From Pseudescherichia sp031987975 (lineage in GTDB: Bacteria; Pseudomonadota; Gammaproteobacteria; Enterobacterales; Enterobacteriaceae): a DNA stretch of 64,000 nucleotides. The stretch covers positions 36,768-100,767 of the forward strand of contig NZ_DALZYX010000011.1 in assembly GCF_031987975.1 (NCBI RefSeq), in the 5' to 3' direction. Below, piece after piece: positions 7,424 through 14,199 of the stretch. Every line of letters begins with the position of its first letter. Within the stretch, counting starts at the first letter, position 1. Under the pieces are notes generated by a model that was not told the DNA's origin, did not search any database, and was given only the letters and a program-made list of their open reading frames with translations. The position numbers were made by a program, and so were the translations under genes.

Positions 7424-8773
7424 TTAGATTGCCCAGCCGCCTGCGTAGAAAGCAACCAGCGCGATGGCGATCACCACCGTGCCGATATTCAGACGACGCC
7501 ACTCGCCGGAGACGATACGGCCAATCACCAATGAGGCGAAGCCGATCATGATGCCGGTAACAATGTTACAGGTCAGCACGATAAAGACGGCGGTGATCAG
7601 ACCGGCCATCGCATCAACGAAATCGGCAAAGTCGATTTTCGCCACGTTGCTGAGCATCAGCAGGCCAACATACATCAGCGCCGGAGCGGTGGCGTAGGCC
7701 GGAACCAGGTAAGAGAGCGGCGAAAGGAACAGGATCAGCAGGAACAGCACCCCGACGGTAATCGCCGTCAGGCCGGTTTTACCCCCTGCCGCCGTACCAG
7801 CCGCCGATTCGATATAGACCGCAGCCGGAGCCGCGCCTACCAGACCAGAGAAGACGCTGCTCAGGGAGTCGGTGGTCAGCGCTTTACCGCCGTCGATAAT
7901 CTGGCCGTTTTTATCCAGCAGGTTAGCCTGCCCGGCCACGGCGCGGATGGTGCCGGTGGCATCAAATACTGCGGTCATCACCAGCGCCAGCACGCTCGGC
8001 AGTACCACCGGGTTCAGCGCGCCCACGATGTCGAGGCTACCGATCAACGAGTTGCCTTTATCGTCGCTCAGGGACGGCATGGCGAAAATACCAGAGAAGT
8101 GCACGGCCGGATCGAAAATCAGGCCCACAATCGACACGCCGATGATGGTCAGCAGGATACCGCCCGGCACCTTCAGCTTCTCAAGGCCGATAATGACCGC
8201 CAGGCCAATCAGGGACATGATCACCGGGAAGCTGGCGAAGTTGCCCAGCGCCACCGGCAGACCTTCAATCGGGTTTTTCACCACAAGGCCGACGCCGTTG
8301 GCAGCGATCAACAGCAGGAACAGGCCGATACCGATACCGGTGCCGTGCGCCACGCCCTGCGGCAGGTTGCGCAGGATCCAGCTACGAATGCCGGTGGCGG
8401 AGATGACGGTAAACAGCACGCCCATCAGGAACACTGCGCCCAGGGCGACCGGAACGCTGATCTGCTGGCCCAGCACCAGGCTGAAGGCGGTAAAGGCGGT
8501 CAGCGAGATGGCGCAGCCAATCGCCAGCGGCAGATTCGCCCACAGCCCCATCACGATCGAGCCGAGACCAGCCACCAGGCAGGTCGCAACAAACACTGCG
8601 GCGGGTGGGAAACCCGCTTTCCCTAACATCCCTGGGACGACGATGACGGAGTAGACCATCGCGAGGAAGGTGGTTAAGCCAGCGACCACTTCCTGGCGAA
8701 CGGTGCTGCCACGAGCAGAAATTTTAAACAAAGCGTCAAGCGAACCGCCGGTACGCGCCGAAGGCGTAGACAT
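7424..8773 (-). CDS. ghxP: Guanine/hypoxanthine permease GhxP
   Basis: A 449-residue AzgA-type nucleobase permease with about 12-14 membrane spans, nearly identical in length and sequence to E. coli GhxP (YjcD). Recognisable stretches include TTFLAMVYSVIVVPGMLG near residue 34 and VFDATGTIRAVAGQANLLD near 264. It imports guanine and hypoxanthine using the proton gradient. The start at 8773 is preferred over 8782 because AGGGG lies nine bases upstream of it. Three PurR-like sites upstream suggest purine repression. Confidence 0.96.
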   Translation of the reverse strand: MSTPSARTGGSLDALFKISARGSTVRQEVVAGLTTFLAMVYSVIVVPGMLGKAGFPPAAVFVATCLVAGLGSIVMGLWANLPLAIGCAISLTAFTAFSLVLGQQISVPVALGAVFLMGVLFTVISATGIRSWILRNLPQGVAHGTGIGIGLFLLLIAANGVGLVVKNPIEGLPVALGNFASFPVIMSLIGLAVIIGLEKLKVPGGILLTIIGVSIVGLIFDPAVHFSGIFAMPSLSDDKGNSLIGSLDIVGALNPVVLPSVLALVMTAVFDATGTIRAVAGQANLLDKNGQIIDGGKALTTDSLSSVFSGLVGAAPAAVYIESAAGTAAGGKTGLTAITVGVLFLLILFLSPLSYLVPAYATAPALMYVGLLMLSNVAKIDFADFVDAMAGLITAVFIVLTCNIVTGIMIGFASLVIGRIVSGEWRRLNIGTVVIAIALVAFYAGGWAI

Positions 8774-8884
8774 AGAAAACATCCCCTGAAGAGTTTTATT
8801 TTTCGTTGGTTAACGTGGTGGGCAATCCTCTACCCGTTAAACGTCATCATTCCGAAACAGGTTGTGGCTAAGCAGAGCCACAAA

Positions 8885-8900
8885 AAGCAAACGTTTAACT
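8885..8900. promoter_or_regulatory. PurR-like site 1
   Basis: AAGCAAACGTTTAACT matches the PurR palindrome ACGCAAACGTTTGCGT at 12 of 16 positions, including the complete central GCAAACGTTT. Confidence 0.5.
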
Positions 8901-8926
8901 CCGCGCAAACAAAACGGCTGTAAAAA

Positions 8927-8942
8927 AGGCAAACGATTATCT
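8927..8942. promoter_or_regulatory. PurR-like site 2 (weak)
   Basis: AGGCAAACGATTATCT keeps the GCAAACG half-site but diverges in the second half, matching about 11 of 16 positions of ACGCAAACGTTTTCGT. Counted only because two better sites flank it. Confidence 0.3.
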
Positions 8943-9025
8943 AGCCTTCACAGGGGGTATTTCAACTTAACTTTGCCGGTTTTTACTAAATTTCCCTTAT
9001 GACGATGAAAAACCAGGCAGAGGAT

Positions 9026-9041
9026 GCGCAAACGTTATCGT
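9026..9041. promoter_or_regulatory. PurR-like site 3 (best match)
   Basis: GCGCAAACGTTATCGT matches the known PurR operator form ACGCAAACGTTTTCGT at 14 of 16 positions. It lies about 250 bases upstream of the ghxP start, close to the 3' end of the glutathione S-transferase gene. Confidence 0.6.
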
Positions 9042-9113
9042 CTATGCGCAACCTTGCAACATTTTTAGCCGGGTTCTGATCCGTTGGCGTGAAACCATCA
9101 TTTTTTGGAATGA

Positions 9114-9782
9114 TTACGCGCCGGGCAGCTCAAAGGGACCGCCCTGAGCGATGGCGCGCTGCCAGGCCGGACGGGATTCAACGCGAGTTTTCCACGCCTG
9201 CAGGTTAGGCAGATGATCGACGCCGCCGCGTGCCAACAGAGCAAACACCGGGAAGCTCATCTGAATATCTGCCATGCTGGGCTGCTCGCCGGTAAACCAC
9301 GGCTGGCTGCCGAGCTGGGACTCAATGTAGCGAGCATGGGTTTCAATCTGCTTATTAAGATACGCCTTCTGTACCCCCTCTCCCAGCGCCTTGCCAAGGG
9401 TGCGCAGGCCAAAGGGCACCGGCGGTTTACCGAGGCTACCAAACACCAGCTTCATCAGCAGCAGCGGCATTAAAGAGCCTTCGGCATAGTGTAGCCAGAA
9501 ACGATACTGGAGCTTTTGCTGGATATCCGTCGGCTTAAGCTGACCACGGGTATCGTAGGTCTCCTGCAAATGCTCCAGGATCGCCCCGGACTCGGCAATA
9601 ATTGTACCGTTATCATCCAGTACCGGCGATTTCCCCAGGGGATGCACCTTCTTCAGCGCCTCCGGAGCCATCATCGTTTTTTCACGCTGGTAGCGGACAA
9701 TTTGATAGGGCAGGCCCAGCTCTTCTAAGGCCCAAAGGACGCGTTGCGAACGCGACTGGTTAAGATGGTGTACGGTGATCAC
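9114..9782 (-). CDS. Glutathione S-transferase family protein
   Basis: A 222-residue soluble protein. The N-terminal thioredoxin-like domain (about 1-80) carries the catalytic-region NQSRSQRVLWALEELG and the cis-proline and binding loop GKSPVLDDNGTIIAESGAILEHL. The helical C-terminal domain (about 90-215) has the N-capping motif SMADIQMSFP. It conjugates or reduces electrophiles with glutathione; substrate unknown. It lies next to soxR, fitting an oxidative-stress neighbourhood. I recall a GST here in Salmonella and relatives but not in E. coli K-12. Confidence 0.9.
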   Translation of the reverse strand: MITVHHLNQSRSQRVLWALEELGLPYQIVRYQREKTMMAPEALKKVHPLGKSPVLDDNGTIIAESGAILEHLQETYDTRGQLKPTDIQQKLQYRFWLHYAEGSLMPLLLMKLVFGSLGKPPVPFGLRTLGKALGEGVQKAYLNKQIETHARYIESQLGSQPWFTGEQPSMADIQMSFPVFALLARGGVDHLPNLQAWKTRVESRPAWQRAIAQGGPFELPGA

Positions 9783-9934
9783 GGTTTTCTCCCGGGTTTA
9801 TGCCAGTAACGCCTTGTCTGGCCTGCGTTCATGTTTACTAACTATAGAAAACTGCACATGATGCGCGAAAAATTTCGGCAAAACAGAGGGCCACCTCTCT
9901 GGCAATCTCGGCCTGGTGGCATAGACTAAAAGTG

Positions 9935-10074
9935 TCAACACAAACCGGAACCTCAACAACGCGTTCGAGCGAGGGGTGTCGATGTCGGGGGAAACCCTCC
10001 TGTAAAATGAGCGGGATAGAGTGAAAGACAAAGACCGGAAATAACTAAAGCGCCCTTGTGGCGCTTTAGTTTTA
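9935..10074 (+). ncRNA. sraL: Small RNA SraL (RyjA)
   Basis: Placed by position, length and 3' end. In E. coli and Salmonella SraL is a roughly 140-nt, RpoS-dependent, Hfq-binding sRNA, transcribed convergently with soxR and sharing its terminator. Here a -10-like TAGACT at 9922-9927 would start transcription near 9935. The transcript would run through a GTGTCGATGTCGGGGGAAAC segment and end at the stem at 10045-10069 with its T-run, giving 140 nt. The last few bases overlap the soxR stop codon. SraL targets include tig and rho in Salmonella. The exact 5' end is inferred. Confidence 0.78.
10045..10074. terminator. Bidirectional terminator of sraL and soxR
   Basis: CTAAAGCGCC at 10045-10054 pairs perfectly with GGCGCTTTAG at 10060-10069 around CTTGT. 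TTTTATTT follows on the plus strand; on the minus strand the stem begins three bases after the soxR stop, so it can end both transcripts. Confidence 0.9.
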
Positions 10075-10542
10075 TTTGTCGTTTGCCTCGTCCTCTAACA
10101 GCCGGGCACCTGTTCCCTCCTCCCCCAACCTGTCGCCTGGGTTACGCAGCGGACAATCGCTGCGCGAGAGGCAGCCACAGCCGATGCAGCCGTTAAGATC
10201 GTCGCGCAGCGCCTCAAGGGTGTGGATACGTCTGTCCAGCTCTTCACGCCACTGAGAAGAGAGTTGCTCCCATGTTTTCGCACTTAGCGTGTGGCCCGCA
10301 GGCAGTACGCTCAGGGCTTCGCCGATGGTGGCCAGCGGGATGCCGATGCGCTGAGCAATTTTAATAATAGCGACGTAGCGCAATACATCACGGGCATAAC
10401 GTCGCTGATTACCCTCGTTACGCACGCTCTTAATCAAGCCCTTACTCTCATAAAAGTGCAGGGCTGAGACCGCAACCCCGCTACGCTTCGCGACCTCGCC
10501 AGGCGTCAGCATGGCTTTAATACGCGGCAATTTCTTTTCCAT
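10072..10542 (-). CDS. soxR: Redox-sensing activator SoxR
   Basis: A 156-residue MerR-family protein. The N-terminal winged helix-turn-helix (LTPGEVAKRSGVAVSALHFYESKG, about 12-35) binds DNA, a dimerisation helix follows, and the cysteine cluster CIGCGCLSRSDC (about 119-130) holds the [2Fe-2S] centre that senses redox-cycling agents. Oxidised SoxR activates only the divergent soxS. The C-terminus is two residues longer than in E. coli. Its 3' end overlaps the convergent sRNA SraL. Confidence 0.97.
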   Translation of the reverse strand: MEKKLPRIKAMLTPGEVAKRSGVAVSALHFYESKGLIKSVRNEGNQRRYARDVLRYVAIIKIAQRIGIPLATIGEALSVLPAGHTLSAKTWEQLSSQWREELDRRIHTLEALRDDLNGCIGCGCLSRSDCPLRNPGDRLGEEGTGARLLEDEANDK

Positions 10543-10549
10543 AAAGCGC

Positions 10550-10580
10550 TTTACCTCAAGTTAACTTGAGGAATTATACT
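10550..10580 (+). promoter_or_regulatory. soxS promoter with SoxR operator
   Basis: TTTACC at 10550-10555 (-35) and TATACT at 10575-10580 (-10) are separated by 19 bp, the over-long spacing typical of MerR-type promoters. The spacer contains the 18-bp perfect palindrome CCTCAAGTTAACTTGAGG at 10554-10571, the SoxR operator. Confidence 0.93.
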
Positions 10581-10628
10581 CCGCTTCAGACCAAACGACG
10601 ACTTCAGCACTGAAAAAGAGGCAGCAAT

Positions 10629-10952
10629 ATGTCCCATCAGCAAATTATTCATACGCTTACCGAATGGATTGATGAACATATCGACCAACCCCTGAACATT
10701 GATGTAGTGGCGCAGAAATCTGGATACTCTAAGTGGTATTTGCAGCGGATGTTTCGTGCGGTGACTCACCAGACGCTCGGAGACTATATCCGCCAGCGGC
10801 GCCTGCTGATGGCGGCGGAAGCGCTACGTACGACGAAGCGGCCAATCTTTGATATTGCGATGGAGCTGGGGTATGTGTCGCAGCAAACCTTTTCCCGTGT
10901 GTTTCGCCGGGAATTTGACCGGACGCCAAGCGACTACCGCCATCAGATGTAG
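10629..10952 (+). CDS. soxS: Superoxide response activator SoxS
   Basis: A 107-residue AraC/XylS-family activator made of two helix-turn-helix motifs only: NIDVVAQKSGYSKWYLQRMF (about 24-43) and IFDIAMELGYVSQQTFSRVF (about 73-92). Length equals E. coli SoxS. It activates superoxide-defence, efflux and repair genes by recruiting RNA polymerase. It is expressed from the SoxR-controlled promoter just upstream and is divergent from soxR across 86 bases. Confidence 0.97.
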   Translation: MSHQQIIHTLTEWIDEHIDQPLNIDVVAQKSGYSKWYLQRMFRAVTHQTLGDYIRQRRLLMAAEALRTTKRPIFDIAMELGYVSQQTFSRVFRREFDRTPSDYRHQM

Positions 10953-10963
10953 CGAGGGGCGGA

Positions 10964-12529
10964 TCAGCGCAGCGGCTGTCGCAGCCACTCCATAAAGTCT
11001 TGCGGCGACAGCGCCTTCGCGAAGTACCAGCCCTGGCAATACTGCACGCCACGTTTTAGCAGCCAGGTCACCTGCTCTGAAGTTTCAACGCCTTCAGCAA
11101 TAATCTTGAGGCGGAGACTTTGTGCCATCTCGATGATGTGTTCCGCAATCAGGTGGCTGGTGCTGTTGGTTGTCAGCGTATCGATAAAGGATTTATCGAT
11201 TTTCAAAATATCGACGTTCAGTGAATAGAGATTATGCAGGTTGGAATAGCCGGTGCCAAAATCATCGATCGCGACTTCATATCCGGCATGACGGAATGCC
11301 TGGATCACCGGCGTTGTTTTCGGCACATCAATAAATCCACGCTCGGTGACCTCAATCTTAATTTGTTGCGCCCGCACGTCATGCTGTTGGGCTTTATCAG
11401 AGATTAAAGCAATCAGGCGTGAGGAGTGAAAGTCTGATGCGGACAGGTTAATTGAGATATAGAGCTGCGGATTCTCTGATAAGAAGCGGCCTAAATCAGC
11501 GAACACTTCCTCAACGGCATAATCGGTTACCCGCTCAATCAGCCCCTCTTTTTCCGCCAGCGGAATAAATTCCGCCGGACTCATCACTTGTCCCTCAAAA
11601 CCCGGCCAGCGTAATAGGGCTTCAGCCCCCACGCACTGCCCGGTTTTAATATCAATAATTGGTTGATAATTGAGCCGCAGCTGACGTTTTAACAAAGCGC
11701 GATGCAGCAAGCGGCGCGGCGAATTAAATTCCTGTTGGGTCCGGGACCACATCAGCAAAATAATAATGCTGCAAATCATCCCCAGCGGCAGGGTAAGCGT
11801 TGCCTGATGATAGAGAAACTGGAAATAGCGATCGCTAGAGGTTGAAACAATAATCGCAATTGGGCGTTTTTCCGAGTGCGCGATGGTATAGAAGCGTCCC
11901 CCTTGCTGGAAAGTAAAGTCGTTATTCTGTATTAGACCTGCCAGCAGCCGGGCATCCGCCGTCGGGCTAACTGAGAAGAACGCTTTGGTCACCGTATCGT
12001 ATACGCCGTAGGCCAGCGAATGGTCATCCGACATCACCTCGCTGTAGGCCAGCGGATTGACTACCATTGCATAATGGCCACGCTGCATATAGACCATCTT
12101 ATAGCCAGAATAAAACGGGGTGTCACGATAATAGTAGTTGGAGATATCCGGAGAGCGGGTATATTCCGCTGCGTGAATAATATATGGCTCAGCGGGTGCC
12201 ATTGAGGTAGAACATAAAAAACGATTGCCGTTGGCGTATATTATATCAGCAACGTAGAGCTGCCCACGAATAATATTGAGCATATTATAGCGATGCGCCG
12301 GCGAGCAGATCCTGCCGTTAAATTTTTCTGCTTCGCTGCGGGCAATATCAACCTGCTGGATAACCAGCTCGGTTTTATCCAGGGCAAGTTGGGCAAATGA
12401 ACGCAGCTGTATGCCGGTCTCTTTAACGGCGCGGAGGTGAGCAAACCATAGCGCCAGCATCACAGGCAGCAAAACTACCATGATGATCCCGACAATCCTT
12501 AGCGCCTTGCGGCGTGCGCTATGATTCAT
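10964..12529 (-). CDS. pdeC: Cyclic-di-GMP phosphodiesterase PdeC (CSS-EAL)
   Basis: A 521-residue inner-membrane protein. A first membrane helix (about 12-32), then a periplasmic CSS domain with cysteines in GRICSPAH and RFLCST, a second helix (about 230-252), then a cytoplasmic EAL domain with EALLRWPG, DDFGTGYSNL and IAEGVETSEQ, all needed for c-di-GMP hydrolysis. In E. coli the periplasmic disulphide state controls activity. The ATG at 12529 aligns with the E. coli start and has AGGGCGGA upstream; the frame extends to 12565. Its stop lies 11 bases from the convergent soxS stop. Confidence 0.94.
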   Translation of the reverse strand: MNHSARRKALRIVGIIMVVLLPVMLALWFAHLRAVKETGIQLRSFAQLALDKTELVIQQVDIARSEAEKFNGRICSPAHRYNMLNIIRGQLYVADIIYANGNRFLCSTSMAPAEPYIIHAAEYTRSPDISNYYYRDTPFYSGYKMVYMQRGHYAMVVNPLAYSEVMSDDHSLAYGVYDTVTKAFFSVSPTADARLLAGLIQNNDFTFQQGGRFYTIAHSEKRPIAIIVSTSSDRYFQFLYHQATLTLPLGMICSIIILLMWSRTQQEFNSPRRLLHRALLKRQLRLNYQPIIDIKTGQCVGAEALLRWPGFEGQVMSPAEFIPLAEKEGLIERVTDYAVEEVFADLGRFLSENPQLYISINLSASDFHSSRLIALISDKAQQHDVRAQQIKIEVTERGFIDVPKTTPVIQAFRHAGYEVAIDDFGTGYSNLHNLYSLNVDILKIDKSFIDTLTTNSTSHLIAEHIIEMAQSLRLKIIAEGVETSEQVTWLLKRGVQYCQGWYFAKALSPQDFMEWLRQPLR

Positions 12530-13054
12530 TTCCGCCCTATATCCCTGCTTTATGTGTGCCTGCATTGACGGCAGGAAGCTTTGATAAACAGGTGATTACG
12601 TTGCATGAATCATCCGACATTAGCAACCGACTTTTATCATTAAAAACCTAATATTTGGTTATGACGATAATATTTGTCCGTAAGCCAAACTAAAAGTGTT
12701 CGTCCTGTTTATATTAAGGGAAATAATTATCCAGCGGTCGCTGGGGGTTTTCCGTTAACGCAACAGGGGATCGTTGATTAAGGCAAACTGTCAGGGCGAT
12801 AAAAACGCGGTCCCTGCGTTTATTTTTTCGTCTGTAGAAGCCTGCTTTGAGTGAATAATGTTCTTGCTCTATACCCACACATACAGCATGGATAAAAAAC
12901 GCGCGAAAAACCGTTACGCGACTGGCTAATAAAAGAACAAACGTGATATAGTTCACATATCTTATGAAACCAAATGAGCGTTTCATTTATCCTGTCTGTT
13001 CCTGCGAGCCTTACCCTAACAAAAGCGGCCCGCACACGTGTGAGGTTACAAACG
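12530..13054. promoter_or_regulatory. Intergenic region between pdeC and yjcB
   Basis: A 525-base, AT-rich gap between two divergent genes. Short open frames exist but none has a recognisable product or good ribosome site. It should hold both promoters. The only distinct element noticed is a CRP-like palindrome at 12942-12957. Confidence 0.5.
12942..12957. promoter_or_regulatory. Candidate CRP site upstream of yjcB
   Basis: CGTGATATAGTTCACA differs from the TGTGA-N6-TCACA core by one base. It is about 100 bases before the yjcB start, a position compatible with activation. Confidence 0.45.
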
Positions 13055-13336
13055 ATGGCCACCTTTACGACTAGCGTTGTTCTGCTGCGCTGGCAGCTCA
13101 TGAGCGCAATCCTGATGTTCATGGCCAGCTCGCTGAACATCAGGTTCCGTAAATCCGACTATATTGGGCTGGCAATTGTCAGCAGCGGTCTTGGCGTTGT
13201 GGCTGCCTGCTGGTTTGCCACCGGGCTGCTGGGTATTACTCTGGTTGATGTCTCCGCTATCTGGCACAACATCAAAAGCGTAATGGTTGAGGTTGCCAGC
13301 CATGCGCCGCCGGAGTGGCCTATGGTGATAACCTGA
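13055..13336 (+). CDS. yjcB: Putative inner-membrane protein YjcB
   Basis: A 93-residue hydrophobic protein with two or three predicted membrane spans, equal in length to E. coli YjcB (start MATFTTSVVLLRWQL, internal stretch SSGLGVVAACWFA). Function unknown. The open frame extends upstream to 12974, but GAGG at 13042-13045 and alignment with the E. coli start favour 13055. It is convergent with ssb and ends at a shared terminator. Confidence 0.88.
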   Translation: MATFTTSVVLLRWQLMSAILMFMASSLNIRFRKSDYIGLAIVSSGLGVVAACWFATGLLGITLVDVSAIWHNIKSVMVEVASHAPPEWPMVIT

Positions 13337-13349
13337 GTTAAAAAAACAA

Positions 13350-13374
13350 AAAACCCCGACGCGTCGGGGTTTTT
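13350..13374. terminator. Bidirectional terminator between yjcB and ssb
   Basis: ACCCCGACG at 13353-13361 and its reverse complement CGTCGGGGT at 13362-13370 form a perfect palindrome, flanked by an A-run on the left and T-run on the right, so it can act on both strands. Confidence 0.92.
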
Positions 13375-13401
13375 ATTGGCTTACGCTAGTTCAGCGCAGG
13401 A

Positions 13402-13938
13402 TCAGAACGGGATATCGTCGTCGAAATCCATCGGCGGCTCGTTAGACGGTGCCGGCGCGGACTGCTGCGGACGCTGCTGTGCGCCGCCGCTGAACTGGTT
13501 CTGGTTGCCGCCCTGCGGCTGCTGAGGCTGACCCCAACCACCCTGCTGGCCACCGCCCTGCTGACCGCCTGCCGGTGCACCGCCGCCCTGACGGCCGCCG
13601 AGCATCTGCATGGTGCCGCCCACGTTCACTACTACTTCGGTCGTGTACTTTTCTGCGCCGGACTGATCGGTCCATTTGCGGGTGCGCAGGGAGCCTTCGA
13701 TGTAGACCTGAGAACCTTTACGCAGATATTCACCAGCCACCTCGGCCAGTTTGCCAAACAGCACAACCCGGTGCCATTCGGTCTGCTCTTTCATCTCACC
13801 GGTCGCTTTATCACGCCAGGATTCGGAAGTAGCCAGCGTAATGTTGGCTACTGCGCCACCATTCGGCATGTAGCGTACTTCCGGGTCCTGGCCCAGATTA
13901 CCGACGAGAATCACCTTGTTTACGCCTCTGCTGGCCAT
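13402..13938 (-). CDS. ssb: Single-stranded DNA-binding protein
   Basis: A 178-residue protein, the E. coli length. The OB-fold domain occupies about residues 1-112 (VNKVILVGNLGQDPEVRY near the start). A glycine- and glutamine-rich flexible linker follows, and the acidic tip DFDDDIPF binds partner proteins such as exonuclease I and RecO. It coats single-stranded DNA in replication, repair and recombination. It is divergent from uvrA, sharing a 261-base region that carries a LexA box. Confidence 0.98.
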   Translation of the reverse strand: MASRGVNKVILVGNLGQDPEVRYMPNGGAVANITLATSESWRDKATGEMKEQTEWHRVVLFGKLAEVAGEYLRKGSQVYIEGSLRTRKWTDQSGAEKYTTEVVVNVGGTMQMLGGRQGGGAPAGGQQGGGQQGGWGQPQQPQGGNQNQFSGGAQQRPQQSAPAPSNEPPMDFDDDIPF

Positions 13939-14090
13939 GGTTGTGTCTCCTGAATACGTTTCTTAATCTCAATAGTGTAAGCGCGCGATTGTAACTTACC
14001 AAGCGACGCTTTGATACCTTGCGAGGAGGATTCCAGTAATCCTCCCGCCATGCGCTATTTTCGCACAAATGCGCCCGGGATGCATTCTTA

Positions 14091-14110
14091 TACTGTATAT
14101 CCATTCAGGT
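14091..14110. promoter_or_regulatory. LexA (SOS) box of uvrA/ssb
   Basis: TACTGTATATCCATTCAGGT contains CTG-N10-CAG (14093-14108) and differs by one base from the E. coli uvrA SOS box as I recall it. It lies 90 bases before uvrA and 150 before ssb. Confidence 0.92.
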
Positions 14111-14199
14111 TTTTTTGTGTCATAATTAACCGTTTCAGTTCAGTTCGCCGGATGTCCTTCAAACATACCGAGCGCCGAGTCTCTTACCGGGAAAGGTGA

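Larger units (their letters stand above)
8774..9113 (-). promoter_or_regulatory. ghxP upstream region
   Basis: This 340-base gap between the glutathione S-transferase and ghxP contains no convincing coding frame. It is AT-rich in its middle and holds three PurR-like sites, listed separately. No strong terminator for the upstream gene was seen. Confidence 0.6.

Noticed and set aside
9798..10031. 77-codon frame between gst and soxR on the minus strand
   Set aside because: It lies largely opposite the predicted SraL RNA, has no recognisable product and no good ribosome site.
12714..12986. 90-codon frame in the pdeC-yjcB gap
   Set aside because: No recognisable similarity, no ribosome site, and composition unlike neighbouring genes; the region is better read as non-coding.
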